DNA of 64,000 nucleotides from Paenibacillus whitsoniae (GCF_003955665.1 NZ_RXHU01000015.1:403397-467396); one strand, 5' to 3'. Numbered from the stretch's first letter, positions 25,555-34,469 are shown. Notes: generated from the sequence alone by a model not told the origin. Made by a program: numbers and translations.

Positions 25555-27879
25555 CTAAGCAAGTGTTCGGAATTTTCCCGGCGTAATGCCCTCGTACTTC
25601 TTGAATGTCGTAATAAACGAGGTGGCGGAAATAAACCCGACTCGCCCCGCAACCTCCTCCATGTTCAGCCCGGTCTCCTTCAGCAGCTCCTTCGCTTTAT
25701 TCAACCTGACCTTGGCGACATAGTCGACGAACTTCTCCGAGGTATAATCCTTGAATATGCGGCTAAAATGGCCCATGGACATCCCGAGCTGACGCGCAAA
25801 CTGCTCGAGCCCTAGATTTTCCGCATAGTGTTCGTGGATATACGCGGTGACTTGCTCCAGCAACATCGAACGTTCTTCCTTGCTCTCCGCTTCCGTCAGC
25901 ATCGTGCCGCATGCCTCCGAGAAAACAAGCTTGAACTCCTCCAGTTCCACGCACATGGATAACTGCTCGAGTAGAGCCGGATAAGTCTCCAAATTGACCT
26001 CGACACCGGCCGCAATACTTCCTTCTCGGATGAGTGCGTTCAGCATATCCCGAGCGAGCTCCTTCGTCTCCTTCAGCGTATACTGCTTACGTACACTATC
26101 GTCCAGCAGCTCACAGCAATATCGGGCAAGCCCTGCACGATCCATCGTCTTGACCAGATTCGTGATCCGGCCTAGCTCTTGTTGAGTCAGACAGCCGTCA
26201 AAAGAACTTCGCTCATGCTTCCAGCCATCGCCTGTCAAAATTTGCTCCAGCTTGGATACCGGTTTGTTCTCCAGCAGATCAGCTGCTTGGCAGTACGATT
26301 CATAGAGCTGCTGAGGCTCTAGCGCGACAGCCCCAACCGAGATGACGCTTCGGAAATAGATCGAGAACGGTTGCAGGATTTTCTGTATTTGCAAGGCCTC
26401 CTCCGTACCATCCCCCCCTTCCGGCATCAGCCGAATGACGCATACGAGCAGGCTATCCGTCGGCTGTGTGAACCAGACTCGCTCAGGCAAAGCAGCTGCA
26501 ATTTTGCTGCGCAGCTCCGTGTTATGCAGGGTCTTCTCGCTGACGCTCATCGTACGATGAGCGTTCACATCATAGAGAAGCTCGATAATCACCACGCATT
26601 TGGGTACGTTCTCATATAGATTAAAACCGATTTCTTTGGCATACTGCTGGACAAGGTACGGATTCCGCCACTCTCCGGTCACGACCTTACCGACAAAATG
26701 CTCATGGATAATCGGCTCTACCGCCCGCAGCGTAACCTCCATCTCACTACTGCGGTTCAGCAGATGATTGGACCATTTCGAAATCATGTGCAGTTCATCC
26801 TGCGTTCCGTCCGGCGCATCCTGCTTGTATTCGGGCATGAGCTCGAACTTCGATTTGATGCGGTAGATGGGCAGCGCCATCCTGCGGCTTAGCACATTCG
26901 AGACTACCAGCCCGATGACCGTGAAACCGAGCAAAAACCAGACGGATACTGTCCTCATCAGATTCGCAGAGCTGCGCAGTTCAGCCAGCTCCGTTAGCGT
27001 CACATAGTACCAATTGTTCAACCGTGAGCTGACGTAGGAGACGTGAACCTTCGTTCCATCCAGCTCCACAATGCCGGATCCACGCTCATTCGCAACGACA
27101 AGACTCTCCAACTGCAGGACGTTCTGCTCCGAATAACCAGGCGTCAGAGCAATAACGGAATGATTGGCTACGTCTAAAATTGCCGTTTCTTTGCTGGGCT
27201 CATCCCCCAGCGTAATCTCGGACTGCAGTGATTGCCCTTGCAGATCTGCAACCAGATACACCTCCGGCGAGTCGGAGGCGATCGGATAGCTCATTAACAG
27301 ACTGACGGCCGGATAAGTGGCCGTTACTTCTTTGCTCAAAATATCAAGCCGCTGAACATTCAGCTTAGGGGTAAACGTCATGCGGTGTTTACCGGTGAAC
27401 AGCTTCTCCAGCTCCGCTGCGGACAACCCCTTGTACACATGGCGATAAGTGAAGAACGTGTCCTTTGGCGATATGCCGTTTTTATCGATCACAAGCTGCT
27501 GCTGCGGAAAATATAGAAAGGCATGACTGAGGGTAAAAGCATTCTCGATCGTAGCCAGCTCTCGGTAGATTTCCTTGATCGTATCCACCCGTTCAACCTG
27601 GTCAACCGATTGTGGACTTCCCCCGTACTCGCTGAATTTGCCGACGAAGTAGGAGCCTGCCAGCTGAACCATATCTTCTCGCAGGTTGAACAGCATTTTG
27701 TCCGTGCTCTGCGAGAAGCTTTGCAGCATAAGCAGGTCCGACTTCTCGACCTCGCTGTCCATCATGCTTACCAAATACGTATAGATCAGGAAACACGCGG
27801 AAATGGCAGGCAGTAAAATCAAAATGATGTAGCTGGAAAAATACTTCCAGAAAATCCGGCCTTTTCTCTTTTTCCACAT
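25555..27879 (-). CDS. Membrane-bound AraC-family regulator (one-component sensor)
   Basis: A 774-residue regulator with transmembrane segments near 12-35 and 300-320 enclosing an extracellular Cache-like sensor, a long cytoplasmic linker, and a C-terminal double helix-turn-helix (LEQFARQLGMSMGHFSRIFK, MEEVAGRVGFISATSFITTF) ending GITPGKFRTLA. It is of the same architecture as 8633-10918 but not a close copy. It follows the binding-protein gene by 42 bases in the unit-1 importer operon, so it likely senses the imported sugar and activates the two matching promoters at 31467 and 24512. ATG 27879 follows AGAGGAACGGGGAAC. Confidence 0.88.
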   Translation of the reverse strand: MWKKRKGRIFWKYFSSYIILILLPAISACFLIYTYLVSMMDSEVEKSDLLMLQSFSQSTDKMLFNLREDMVQLAGSYFVGKFSEYGGSPQSVDQVERVDTIKEIYRELATIENAFTLSHAFLYFPQQQLVIDKNGISPKDTFFTYRHVYKGLSAAELEKLFTGKHRMTFTPKLNVQRLDILSKEVTATYPAVSLLMSYPIASDSPEVYLVADLQGQSLQSEITLGDEPSKETAILDVANHSVIALTPGYSEQNVLQLESLVVANERGSGIVELDGTKVHVSYVSSRLNNWYYVTLTELAELRSSANLMRTVSVWFLLGFTVIGLVVSNVLSRRMALPIYRIKSKFELMPEYKQDAPDGTQDELHMISKWSNHLLNRSSEMEVTLRAVEPIIHEHFVGKVVTGEWRNPYLVQQYAKEIGFNLYENVPKCVVIIELLYDVNAHRTMSVSEKTLHNTELRSKIAAALPERVWFTQPTDSLLVCVIRLMPEGGDGTEEALQIQKILQPFSIYFRSVISVGAVALEPQQLYESYCQAADLLENKPVSKLEQILTGDGWKHERSSFDGCLTQQELGRITNLVKTMDRAGLARYCCELLDDSVRKQYTLKETKELARDMLNALIREGSIAAGVEVNLETYPALLEQLSMCVELEEFKLVFSEACGTMLTEAESKEERSMLLEQVTAYIHEHYAENLGLEQFARQLGMSMGHFSRIFKDYTSEKFVDYVAKVRLNKAKELLKETGLNMEEVAGRVGFISATSFITTFKKYEGITPGKFRTLA

Positions 27880-27921
27880 GTTCCCCGTTCCTCTCGTCCT
27901 AGACCTTTTGTTAAGGAGTGC

Positions 27922-29556
27922 CTATTTTTTCAACGCCCGTTGCAACTGATCGTTATACATCTTTATTAATTCGTCGCTTCCAAGCTTTTTACACTGTGCG
28001 ATAAAATCATTCAATGCAGCGTCCGAAATCGGCGTTTTCCCCATGACGAACTCCGTCAGCTTTTGCTCGATATACTTCTCGAGACTCGGCAGCTTCGATT
28101 TCTCGAGGCTCAGCTCGGCCTCCGTCGCGATCACAGAGGGAGGAGGATCGATCGCCGACTTGGCATTCAACGTTTCGAGCTCTTGCAGCTTCTTGGTCAT
28201 CGGCGGCTCAGCGTCTCTGCCTTTGTTCACATAGTTCAGCAGTGGAAAATTGTTGTACCGTATGCCGTAATCCGCTTTCAACTTGGATTGGATAGCCGTC
28301 GGAATTGTCCCCAATGCCGGCAAATACTTCGCCTTCCCGTTAACCCGCTCGTACGTAACGCCCTCAGCACCCAGCATATAAATATCCGAGCCTTCGTCAC
28401 TATAGAGATAATCGAAGAACTGTACGGCGATTTCCGGATTTTTAATATTGGCGGACAGCGCCACGGATACGGGAGCGTTCACCTTGGCTTTGAGCAACTG
28501 GAACGGTCTCATTCCAGGTGCCGCCACAGGCGCCATGCCGACCATATTGTATTTCGTGTTAGGATCGGCCTTCACAGCTGCATCAGTAAAAATATCGATG
28601 CGGCCTTTGTTGTAATAGGTCATGAAGGAAGCGCCCGACTGCACACGTTGTTCCCAGTTCTGCGTCTTCATGATGGCGAACTCCTGATCAAGCAGCCCTT
28701 CCGTATATAGCTTGTTCAAGTACGTCAACATATTTTTGTACTGCGGATGGCTTGGAGCAAATTCATATTTCTTATTAAAAGGGTTATAGCCCAGCGTGGA
28801 CGACGTCTCTGTAAACATGGTCGTAAACACGTTAAACAAGCTTGACACGTTGGACCCGGCAGCCGCTGCATTCTGCATAATTAGCGGGAACGATTTCGGA
28901 TTTTTCTCCTTCATCGCCTTCAGCATGCGATACAGGTCGTCTGTATCCTTCGGCGGCTGCAAGCCAAGCTCCTTCATGACATCGTCGCGCACCATCCAGG
29001 AATAACTGAGCCAGTTCGGCTCACTCAAACCGGGCAGCGAATAAATACCGCCATCCCCTGCTGTTGTTACAGCCGCAATGTCCGGAATTTCGGACATCAG
29101 CTTCTTCACATTCGGCATCAAGCCTTTGTCGATATAAGGCTTTAGATTCAGGAACACTTTATCAGGCCCTGCTTTGAGCGCATCCGTCTCGTTCACCAAG
29201 GAAAAGTCAGGCACGTTGTTGGTTGCGATAAGCAGCTTTTTCTTCTCTTCATAGCCCGTTGAAGGGACAGGCTCGAACTGGATATTGACGTTTGTTTTCT
29301 TAGCTAGCTCTTTCAGCACGAGCCAGTCATTCTTGACGGGAATATCCGCTACCTCACGGATCAAAAATTTGTAAGTAACCGGCGTGCTGCTTAGCGGCAG
29401 ACTCAGTCCCCCGGTTCGGGGATTGCTCTGCGCACTTGGAGATGCAGCCGTTTCATTCTTCGTGGCTGCTTCCTGCTTGTCGGAGCACCCTGCGATCAAG
29501 GTTACCATTGCTGCGACGGCGGTGATGCCGGCCAGCCATTTCGCTCTTTTGCCCAT
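27922..29556 (-). CDS. Extracellular sugar-binding lipoprotein, LplA/YtcQ type
   Basis: A 544-residue binding protein with a lipoprotein signal ending TLIAGC (Cys24) and a Ser/Ala-rich tether. It carries family features such as NWLSYSWMVRDDVMKELGLQ and the C-terminal FIAQCKKLGSDELIKMYN. It is only distantly like the pair in region 0, so unit 1 has its own specificity. It delivers sugar to the permeases of 29613-31437, whose genes precede it. ATG 29556 follows GGGAGGCTAGAAAG. Confidence 0.9.
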   Translation of the reverse strand: MGKRAKWLAGITAVAAMVTLIAGCSDKQEAATKNETAASPSAQSNPRTGGLSLPLSSTPVTYKFLIREVADIPVKNDWLVLKELAKKTNVNIQFEPVPSTGYEEKKKLLIATNNVPDFSLVNETDALKAGPDKVFLNLKPYIDKGLMPNVKKLMSEIPDIAAVTTAGDGGIYSLPGLSEPNWLSYSWMVRDDVMKELGLQPPKDTDDLYRMLKAMKEKNPKSFPLIMQNAAAAGSNVSSLFNVFTTMFTETSSTLGYNPFNKKYEFAPSHPQYKNMLTYLNKLYTEGLLDQEFAIMKTQNWEQRVQSGASFMTYYNKGRIDIFTDAAVKADPNTKYNMVGMAPVAAPGMRPFQLLKAKVNAPVSVALSANIKNPEIAVQFFDYLYSDEGSDIYMLGAEGVTYERVNGKAKYLPALGTIPTAIQSKLKADYGIRYNNFPLLNYVNKGRDAEPPMTKKLQELETLNAKSAIDPPPSVIATEAELSLEKSKLPSLEKYIEQKLTEFVMGKTPISDAALNDFIAQCKKLGSDELIKMYNDQLQRALKK

Positions 29557-29612
29557 CTTTCTAGCCTCCCATAATCGATTATATGATAAATTTCGCTTCG
29601 CATCAGCAGCTT

Positions 29613-30488
29613 CTAACCCTTTATGCCGCCGATCATGCTCCCTTGCACAAAATATTTTTGGATAAACGGATAGACAACTAAAATCGGCGCGGTTGCGAAG
29701 ATGATCGTGGAGTACTTCACGGTCTCCAGAATATACACATCCCCATCTTGACTGCCCGATACCTGCGAGGCAGCGGAGCTAGCAATAACGATATTGCGAA
29801 GATGAATTTGTAACGGATACATCTGTTTATCGGACAAATAGATCAGCGCTTCGAAGAACGAATTCCACTGACCGACTGCCGTAAACAACGCAACAGTTGC
29901 CATAATTGGTGCAGACAAAGGAAGCACCACCCGGAATAAAACGCCCAATGCGCTGCAGCCGTCAATGGTCGCCGCATCCTCCAGCTCTTCCGGGATCCCC
30001 TCGAAGAACGTCCGCATCAAGAACAAGTACCAGGTGCTGATTAAGGAAGGAAGAATCAACGCCCACGTCGTGTTGAGCAGACCGAGCTGCTTCACCACAA
30101 GAAATGTCGGGATAAGGCCTCCGCTGAACAGCATTGTGAAGGCGATCAGCAGCATGATGGTACGGCGGCCGAGCAGTCTCTTTTTGGCAAGCGGATAGGC
30201 CAGCATGGCGGTAAAAACTAGCGTAAACACCGTCTGCAGCACCGTATATTTAATGGTGTTGTAATAGCTGATCCAGATATAGGAATCCTTGGCGACGAGC
30301 ATGTACGCTTCCTTCGTGATTTGCTTGGGGAACAGCAGCACTTCCCCTTTAACGACTAGACTTGGATTGCTAATGGATGCCGAAAACACGTATAGTAATG
30401 GGTAGATCATCAGCAGCATAAGCGCGATCATGAACAGCAGATTACCCGCGTCAAAAAGCTTGGAGCCAAAGCTCGTCTTCATTCTCAT
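29613..30488 (-). CDS. Sugar ABC importer permease, LplC/YtcP type
   Basis: A 291-residue permease with six membrane segments, the EAA-loop variant DAATIDGCSALGVLFRVVLP near residue 190 and the group-typical ending GSMIGGIKG. It is the partner of 30502-31437. ATG 30488 follows GGAGGGTGAGCA, 13 bases after the upstream stop. Confidence 0.93.
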   Translation of the reverse strand: MRMKTSFGSKLFDAGNLLFMIALMLLMIYPLLYVFSASISNPSLVVKGEVLLFPKQITKEAYMLVAKDSYIWISYYNTIKYTVLQTVFTLVFTAMLAYPLAKKRLLGRRTIMLLIAFTMLFSGGLIPTFLVVKQLGLLNTTWALILPSLISTWYLFLMRTFFEGIPEELEDAATIDGCSALGVLFRVVLPLSAPIMATVALFTAVGQWNSFFEALIYLSDKQMYPLQIHLRNIVIASSAASQVSGSQDGDVYILETVKYSTIIFATAPILVVYPFIQKYFVQGSMIGGIKG

Positions 30489-30501
30489 TGCTCACCCTCC
30501 G

Positions 30502-31437
30502 CTACCATAAGCTCGTCTCTGAATATTTCCGGGCCAGCCGGTTAAAGGCAACCACCAGAATCAACCCAATGACCGACTGAAACAGACTGACCGCCGAAGC
30601 AAAGCTGTAATCGGCATCCAGCAGCCCTCTTCGGTACACAAAAGTGCTAATGACATCTGCCGTATCGTAGACGAGAGGATTGTAAAGCAGAATAATTTTT
30701 TGAACGCCTAGTTCCAGAATGTGTCCGATTTTAATAATGAATAGAATGATCATCACCGGAATCATACCGACCAGCGTCACATGGCGAATTTGCTGCCAAC
30801 GGTTGGCTCCATCCATCTTAGCCGCCTCGTACAGCGTAGGATTGACCCCGGCAATAGCCGCCAAATAGATGATGGTGTCCCAACCGGCCTTCTGCCAAAG
30901 CTCGGATGCAACATAAATCGGACGGAACCATTGTGATTCTCCGAGAAACATGATCGGCTTGATCCCGAACACTTCGAGAAGATGATTGATAATGCCAGTC
31001 GATGGCGACAAGAAGTTAACGATTATCCCGCAGATGACGACAGTGGAAATAAAGTGCGGTAAATAACTGATCGTCTGAGCCAGCTTTTTAAATAGCGGGA
31101 AGCGCAGCTCGTGGAACAAAACCGCCAGCACAACCGGCGCCGGAAAGACGATTAGCAGTTCCAGCGCATTTAAGACGAGTGTATTGCGAATGAGCACCGC
31201 TGCATCCGGTGAATCGAAAAACGCTTGAAAATGATCAAGACCCACCCACTTGCTTCCCCATATCCCTTTACTGATGGAGTAGTTCTGAAAAGCCATCAGC
31301 AATCCATACATTGGCACGTACTTGAAAATGAAATAGAACAGCAGCCCGGGAATCATCATCATATATAACACGCGATCCCGAACGATCGTACGGAAGACCA
31401 GCTTCATCCCCACTATCACCTTGTTTCTTTTTATCAT
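30502..31437 (-). CDS. Sugar ABC importer permease, LplB/YteP type
   Basis: First gene of the unit-1 importer operon (about 311 residues, MIKRNKVIVGMK). It shows six membrane segments, VPMYGLLMAFQNYS after the first, the EAA loop EAAKMDGANRWQQIRHVTLV and the ending NRLARKYSETSLW. ATG 31437 is preferred, with GGGGAG about 11 bases upstream; a TTG at 31446 is directly against that site. The promoter is at 31467-31496, giving a leader of only about 25 bases. Confidence 0.92.
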   Translation of the reverse strand: MIKRNKVIVGMKLVFRTIVRDRVLYMMMIPGLLFYFIFKYVPMYGLLMAFQNYSISKGIWGSKWVGLDHFQAFFDSPDAAVLIRNTLVLNALELLIVFPAPVVLAVLFHELRFPLFKKLAQTISYLPHFISTVVICGIIVNFLSPSTGIINHLLEVFGIKPIMFLGESQWFRPIYVASELWQKAGWDTIIYLAAIAGVNPTLYEAAKMDGANRWQQIRHVTLVGMIPVMIILFIIKIGHILELGVQKIILLYNPLVYDTADVISTFVYRRGLLDADYSFASAVSLFQSVIGLILVVAFNRLARKYSETSLW

Positions 31438-31466
31438 TCGTTGCAACTCCCCGATCGGATAGCCCT

Positions 31467-31496
31467 ATCATAGCGGTTTGCCAAAAAGGCTGTAAA
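31467..31496 (-). promoter_or_regulatory. Promoter of the unit-1 importer operon
   Basis: TTTACA (31496-31491) and TATGAT (31472-31467) with an 18-base spacer on the minus strand. The segment ATCGAAGATTTACA and the downstream CCGCTATGATAGGG are the same as at 24512-24541. The region just upstream of the -35 box is the expected place for an AraC-type activator to bind. Confidence 0.65.
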
Positions 31497-31568
31497 TCTT
31501 CGATATTTTCACGGTTTTGCTTTTTTGCATATCGGTTCGGAAGCCTTGTGGCGCAAGAAATCGGGATT

Positions 31569-31606
31569 GGCAAAAGAAAACGGAGCCCGCAAATTGCGCA
31601 GCTCCG
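31569..31606 (-). terminator. Terminator following a permease remnant
   Basis: CGGAGC...GCTCCG with inner pairing GCAA/TTGC (31581-31606), followed on the minus strand by TTTTCTTTTG. It lies 8 bases past the stop of the permease fragment at 31614 and insulates the unit-1 promoter from transcripts coming from the right. Confidence 0.65.
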
Positions 31607-31613
31607 CTATCGT

Positions 31614-31715
31614 TTAACTATCCTCGAATCCCCCGGCGTAAGCAATCTTCTGCTTTCTAAAGAAAATAAAGATGTAGACTGGAAATGTTGATATAACGCG
31701 GTTATTTGCGAACAT
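31614..31715 (-). pseudogene. C-terminal remnant of a sugar ABC permease
   Basis: An open stretch of about 33 codons (MFANNRVISTFPVYIFIFFR, then KQKIAYAGGFEDS and stop) reads like the last membrane segment and tail of a sugar permease (compare the usual pattern 'I-x-x-x-P-V-x-I-x-F-I-F-F-Q-K'). A stop at 31722-31724 and the R-end sites directly to its right cut off everything upstream. The assignment rests on a short hydrophobic segment and is tentative. Confidence 0.35.
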
Positions 31716-31719
31716 CCAT

Positions 31720-31806
31720 CCTTAAAAACTTAATTTGTGATTTCAAGACTTTATTTGTCACTTCAAAACTTTATTGTCTACTTCAAAACTTATTTGTCCT
31801 CCAATA
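31720..31806 (-). mobile_element. Tn7-like R end, copy B
   Basis: Three packed inverted sites at 31740-31758, 31760-31777 and 31780-31797, plus a weaker fourth at 31720-31738, in about 20-base steps, then a 9-base terminal stretch CCTCCAATA. The outer terminus faces right, toward L end B, 11 bases away (CTTTAGGCCGC). The terminal trinucleotide reads ATA rather than the ACA of copy D. Confidence 0.7.
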
Positions 31807-31817
31807 CTTTAGGCCGC

Positions 31818-31975
31818 TGTCGGGAGACATTAAAGTTATGAAGCGCAGAAATCCAGCAAACATAAGGGTTTGCTGGATTTTTCACGAAACAAAAATACAA
31901 ATAAAGTTTTGAAGTGGTTGTGGTGATCAAAAATGTCTATAAACAATTTAGTTATGAAGTACTTCTGAGACAAAT
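31818..31975 (+). mobile_element. Tn7-like L end, copy B
   Basis: Terminus TGTCGGGAG, then sites at 31827-31844 (diverged, ACATTAAAGTTATGAAGC), 31897-31915 and 31943-31960; offsets are 70 and 46 bases. This is the most diverged of the four L ends. A GH3 fragment begins only about 24 bases past the last site. Confidence 0.68.
31850..31883 (+). terminator. Hairpin inside L end B
   Basis: AATCCAGCAAAC (31850-31861) pairs with GTTTGCTGGATT (31868-31879), followed by TTTC. The stem has changed on both sides relative to the other copies (C to T matched by G to A), so pairing is maintained. Confidence 0.6.
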
Positions 31976-31983
31976 AAAGCATA

Positions 31984-32190
31984 CAGTTCCCAACTGCAAG
32001 ACCACGCCAAAGGCACGGGGAATACTGTCTGGTGTCCGTGAATGATATCGGCATTGAACAACAGCGGAATCCGGTGCGGTGACTGTTCGACAGCGATCTT
32101 CTGTAACTCAAACACGCGGCGGCTGTCAAAAGCGCCCATGATCGAACCAGCCCGACCTTCCGCAACCAGCTTCTCCGGTGGATCGGAAAT
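31984..32190 (-). pseudogene. Remnant of a GH3 beta-glucosidase (N-terminal segment)
   Basis: A minus-strand frame reads ISDPPEKLVAEGRAGSIMGA, then DSRRVFELQKIAVEQS, IPLLFNADIIHGHQTVFPVP and LAWSCSWEL. This is the distinctive N-terminal stretch of GH3 beta-glucosidases (IPLLF-x-x-D-x-IHG...FP-x-PLA...SW-x-x). The match stops at about 31984, 24 bases from the last L-end site, and the frame then runs into unrelated sequence. Neither the start nor the catalytic Asp region is present, so the gene is dead. It looks truncated by the rearrangement that placed the L end here. Confidence 0.75.
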
Positions 32191-32428
32191 GTCCAAGCAG
32201 CTCATCGACAGCCTTGCGGATTTCCTCATCCGATCGCTCGGTGACTCCTGTTTTCCGGTAAGGCGCCACTTCTTCAATCAGCATTTCCGAGAGAGAAGGA
32301 CCACGGTCTTTAACTCCTTGCAGCGGTATGCTTCTCATATAAGGAAGCCTGATCTCGCCGCTGAAGATATCTCCATTAAAATTCAACTCAACCGATACCT
32401 CTTCCGTCGGCACCATTGCAAACACCAT
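32126..32428 (-). CDS. Unrecognised short gene, possibly the front of a broken enzyme gene
   Basis: An open frame of about 100 residues (ATG 32428, MVFAMVPTEEVSVELNFNG...) starts 35 bases after the permease stop at 32463 in operon order. It contains GEIRLPYMRSIPLQGVKDRG and SDEEIRKAVDELLGHF, then runs into a different frame of the GH3 remnant. I do not recognise the family. It may be the original N-terminal part of the broken gene downstream, now joined out of frame, or a separate small gene. The ribosome site is weak. Confidence 0.35.
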   Translation of the reverse strand: MVFAMVPTEEVSVELNFNGDIFSGEIRLPYMRSIPLQGVKDRGPSLSEMLIEEVAPYRKTGVTERSDEEIRKAVDELLGHFRSTGEAGCGRSGWFDHGRF

Positions 32429-32462
32429 GTATTCTCTCAACTCTCTATCCTTTTTAATGGAA

Positions 32463-33353
32463 TTAACCCTTCACTGCTCCAACCGTCATGCCTTTGACAA
32501 AATATTTTTGGAAGAACGGATAAGCAATCAGAATCGGAATGACACCGACCACCGCAATCGCCATCCGGAACGTTTCGCCCGGAATCTGTGCAACCGCTTC
32601 ACTGGACCGGGAGCTCAACGAACTGTTGCTGGCCAGAAACTGAATATTGCTCATGATGCGGTTAAGCACATTCTGCAAGCTGAACAAGCTGGGATCCGTC
32701 ACATATATCAAGCCGTTGTACCAGTCGTTCCAATAAGCAAGACCCTGAAAGAGACCTACAGTCGCCATAATCGGCAGTGACAATGGAAGAACGATTTTGT
32801 AGTACATCTTGAACTCCCCTGCGCCGTCAATGCTCGCTGACTCCAGCACAGGCACAGGCACGGTCGTCATAAAGAACGTTCGCATCAGCAGTACGTTGAA
32901 GCCGTTCATCAGTAATCCTGGGATGAGCAGTGCCCAGATTGTATTTTTTATATGGAAAATTTGTGTATAGATCAAATATGTTGGAACCAACCCTCCGTTG
33001 AACAGCAGCGTGAAGAAGAGCAGGAAGGCAAAGAATATACCCCCAGGAAGATCACGACGCGACAGTGGATAAGCAAGAAGCGATGTTATCAGCAGACTGG
33101 ATGCTGTCCCTAGAACCGTCACCAGAATGGTGATGGCATAAGCATGCAAAAGTTGGGAGGACCGCTGCCACAAATAAACATAAGCTTCAAGGCCCAGTTC
33201 TTTTGGGAAAAAAGAATAGCCGTATTGGACAATCGCATTCTCATCGGTAAAGGATGAGACGGTCAGCAGAACGAACGGAAGCAGGCAAGCCAGGGAAAAC
33301 AAGATTAGAATGATATGGGCCGCCGACTGCCAAGCGCGATTTTCTTTGTTCAC
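32463..33353 (-). CDS. Sugar ABC importer permease, LplC/YtcP type
   Basis: A 296-residue permease with six membrane segments; the EAA loop is represented by ESASIDGAGEFKMYYKIVLP near residue 190 and the C terminus by GMTVGAVKG. It pairs with the product of 33366-34301, whose stop is 12 bases upstream; ATG 33353 follows GGGGGAAAC. Confidence 0.92.
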   Translation of the reverse strand: MNKENRAWQSAAHIILILFSLACLLPFVLLTVSSFTDENAIVQYGYSFFPKELGLEAYVYLWQRSSQLLHAYAITILVTVLGTASSLLITSLLAYPLSRRDLPGGIFFAFLLFFTLLFNGGLVPTYLIYTQIFHIKNTIWALLIPGLLMNGFNVLLMRTFFMTTVPVPVLESASIDGAGEFKMYYKIVLPLSLPIMATVGLFQGLAYWNDWYNGLIYVTDPSLFSLQNVLNRIMSNIQFLASNSSLSSRSSEAVAQIPGETFRMAIAVVGVIPILIAYPFFQKYFVKGMTVGAVKG

Positions 33354-33365
33354 AATGTTTCCCCC

Positions 33366-34301
33366 TTAAAAAAGTGCGTTCTCTTTGTTTATTTTACGAA
33401 CGATAAAATTGGATACGATGACAAGCACGAAGCCGACGATCGATTGATAGAAGCCCGCTGCCGATGCCATACCGATATCGCCGAGCTGCATCAAGCCTCG
33501 ATACACATAAGTGTCAACAACATTCGTTGTATCATAGATCGCACCCGAGTCCATGGGCACTTGATAGAACAAGCCAAAGTCAGAATAAAAGATGCGGCCG
33601 ATCGCAAGCATTGTAAGCATGATGATAACGGGAGTAATCAGCGGTATTGTAATTGTACGGATCTGCTGAAACTTCGACGCACCGTCCAGAGTTGCTGCTT
33701 CATAGTACTCTTGGTCGATGCCGATAATCGCTGCCAGATAAACGATACAGGAGTAACCCGCCCCTTTCCAAATGTGAACGAAAGTCAAAATGAACGGCCA
33801 ATATTTCGGTTCGCTGTACCATGAAATCGGATCCAAGCCGACGGCAGGCAAAATCGTTTTATTTATGAAACCATTTTCCATACTGAGCATGGAATAGACA
33901 AGATAACTAACCAGCACCATCGAAATCAGGAACGGTAATATAACGACACTCTGATAAAAACGCGAAGCAAATTTACTCTTGATTTCGTTTAGTAGAATGG
34001 CAAGTCCGACCGAAGCGATTAGACCGAGAATAATAAAAGCGGTGTTATATAATATCGTGTTGCGAGTAATAATGAATGCATCCTGTGTTTTGAATAAATA
34101 TTCGAAATTTTTCAGCCCGATCCAATCACTGCCCCAAATACCCTTGGCATAGTCAATGTCTTTAAAAGCGATGGTGAGTCCGAACATCGGCATATAATTA
34201 TTAATCAGCATGTACACGATTCCTGGGATCATCATGACGTAGAGCGGGCTATATTTCAGTATTCTTTTTACTTTCTTATTTGGCATTTGGATAGCTGCCA
34301 T
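33366..34301 (-). CDS. Sugar ABC importer permease, LplB/YteP type
   Basis: About 311 residues with six membrane segments, MPMFGLTIAFKDID after the first, the EAA loop EAATLDGASKFQQIRTITIP and the ending FIVRKINKENALF. ATG 34301 (MAAIQMPNKK) is chosen because AAGGGGGAAGGCGCC precedes it; an ATG at 34319 lacks a ribosome site. It lies behind a terminator-like hairpin that separates it from the binding-protein gene, which in this unit comes first. Confidence 0.92.
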   Translation of the reverse strand: MAAIQMPNKKVKRILKYSPLYVMMIPGIVYMLINNYMPMFGLTIAFKDIDYAKGIWGSDWIGLKNFEYLFKTQDAFIITRNTILYNTAFIILGLIASVGLAILLNEIKSKFASRFYQSVVILPFLISMVLVSYLVYSMLSMENGFINKTILPAVGLDPISWYSEPKYWPFILTFVHIWKGAGYSCIVYLAAIIGIDQEYYEAATLDGASKFQQIRTITIPLITPVIIMLTMLAIGRIFYSDFGLFYQVPMDSGAIYDTTNVVDTYVYRGLMQLGDIGMASAAGFYQSIVGFVLVIVSNFIVRKINKENALF

Positions 34302-34442
34302 GGCGCCTTCCCCCTTCATTTAATAGGTGTTTTTGTGTCTTTTATACTCTTAATGATAGTGAAATTGGATTCCCCCAACTACCTTTAAACCGACTTTTCA
34401 CTTTCACTCAGGCGACTAAGAGGCTGCCTCGTAAATAGAAAA

Positions 34443-34469
34443 GCCCGATCAACATGACGTTGATCGGGC
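34443..34469 (-). terminator. Terminator/attenuator between binding-protein and permease genes
   Basis: GCCCGATCAAC and GTTGATCGGGC form a perfect 11-bp stem with loop ATGAC, followed on the minus strand by TTTTCTATTT. It lies 28 bases past the stop at 34497. Partial read-through would give much more binding protein than permease, a common need for these importers. Confidence 0.85.

Larger units (their letters stand above)
16715..31806. mobile_element. Unit 1: carbohydrate cassette bounded by Tn7-like L and R ends
   Basis: About 15.1 kb between the L terminus at 16715 and the R terminus at 31806, with the ends oriented as in an intact transposon. Cargo: Rieske protein, amidohydrolase, AraC, sialate O-acetylesterase-like enzyme, foldase, beta-helix protein, alpha/beta hydrolase, membrane AraC, binding protein and two permeases. 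No transposase, AAA+ regulator or target selector is visible inside, so movement would need proteins supplied elsewhere. Whether the whole unit ever moved as one piece is inference. Confidence 0.5.

Noticed and set aside
31740..31797. Short direct repeats at 20-base steps that could suggest a CRISPR-like array
   Set aside because: Repeats are adjacent without variable spacers, occur in only three units, recur at other R ends and appear inverted in L ends; they fit protein-binding sites instead.
31720..31975. R|L pair as a self-mobile ~230-bp MITE
   Set aside because: The conserved termini face each other in the middle, while the outer edges show no shared boundary or flanking duplication, so a tandem element junction explains it better. 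It is not fully excluded.
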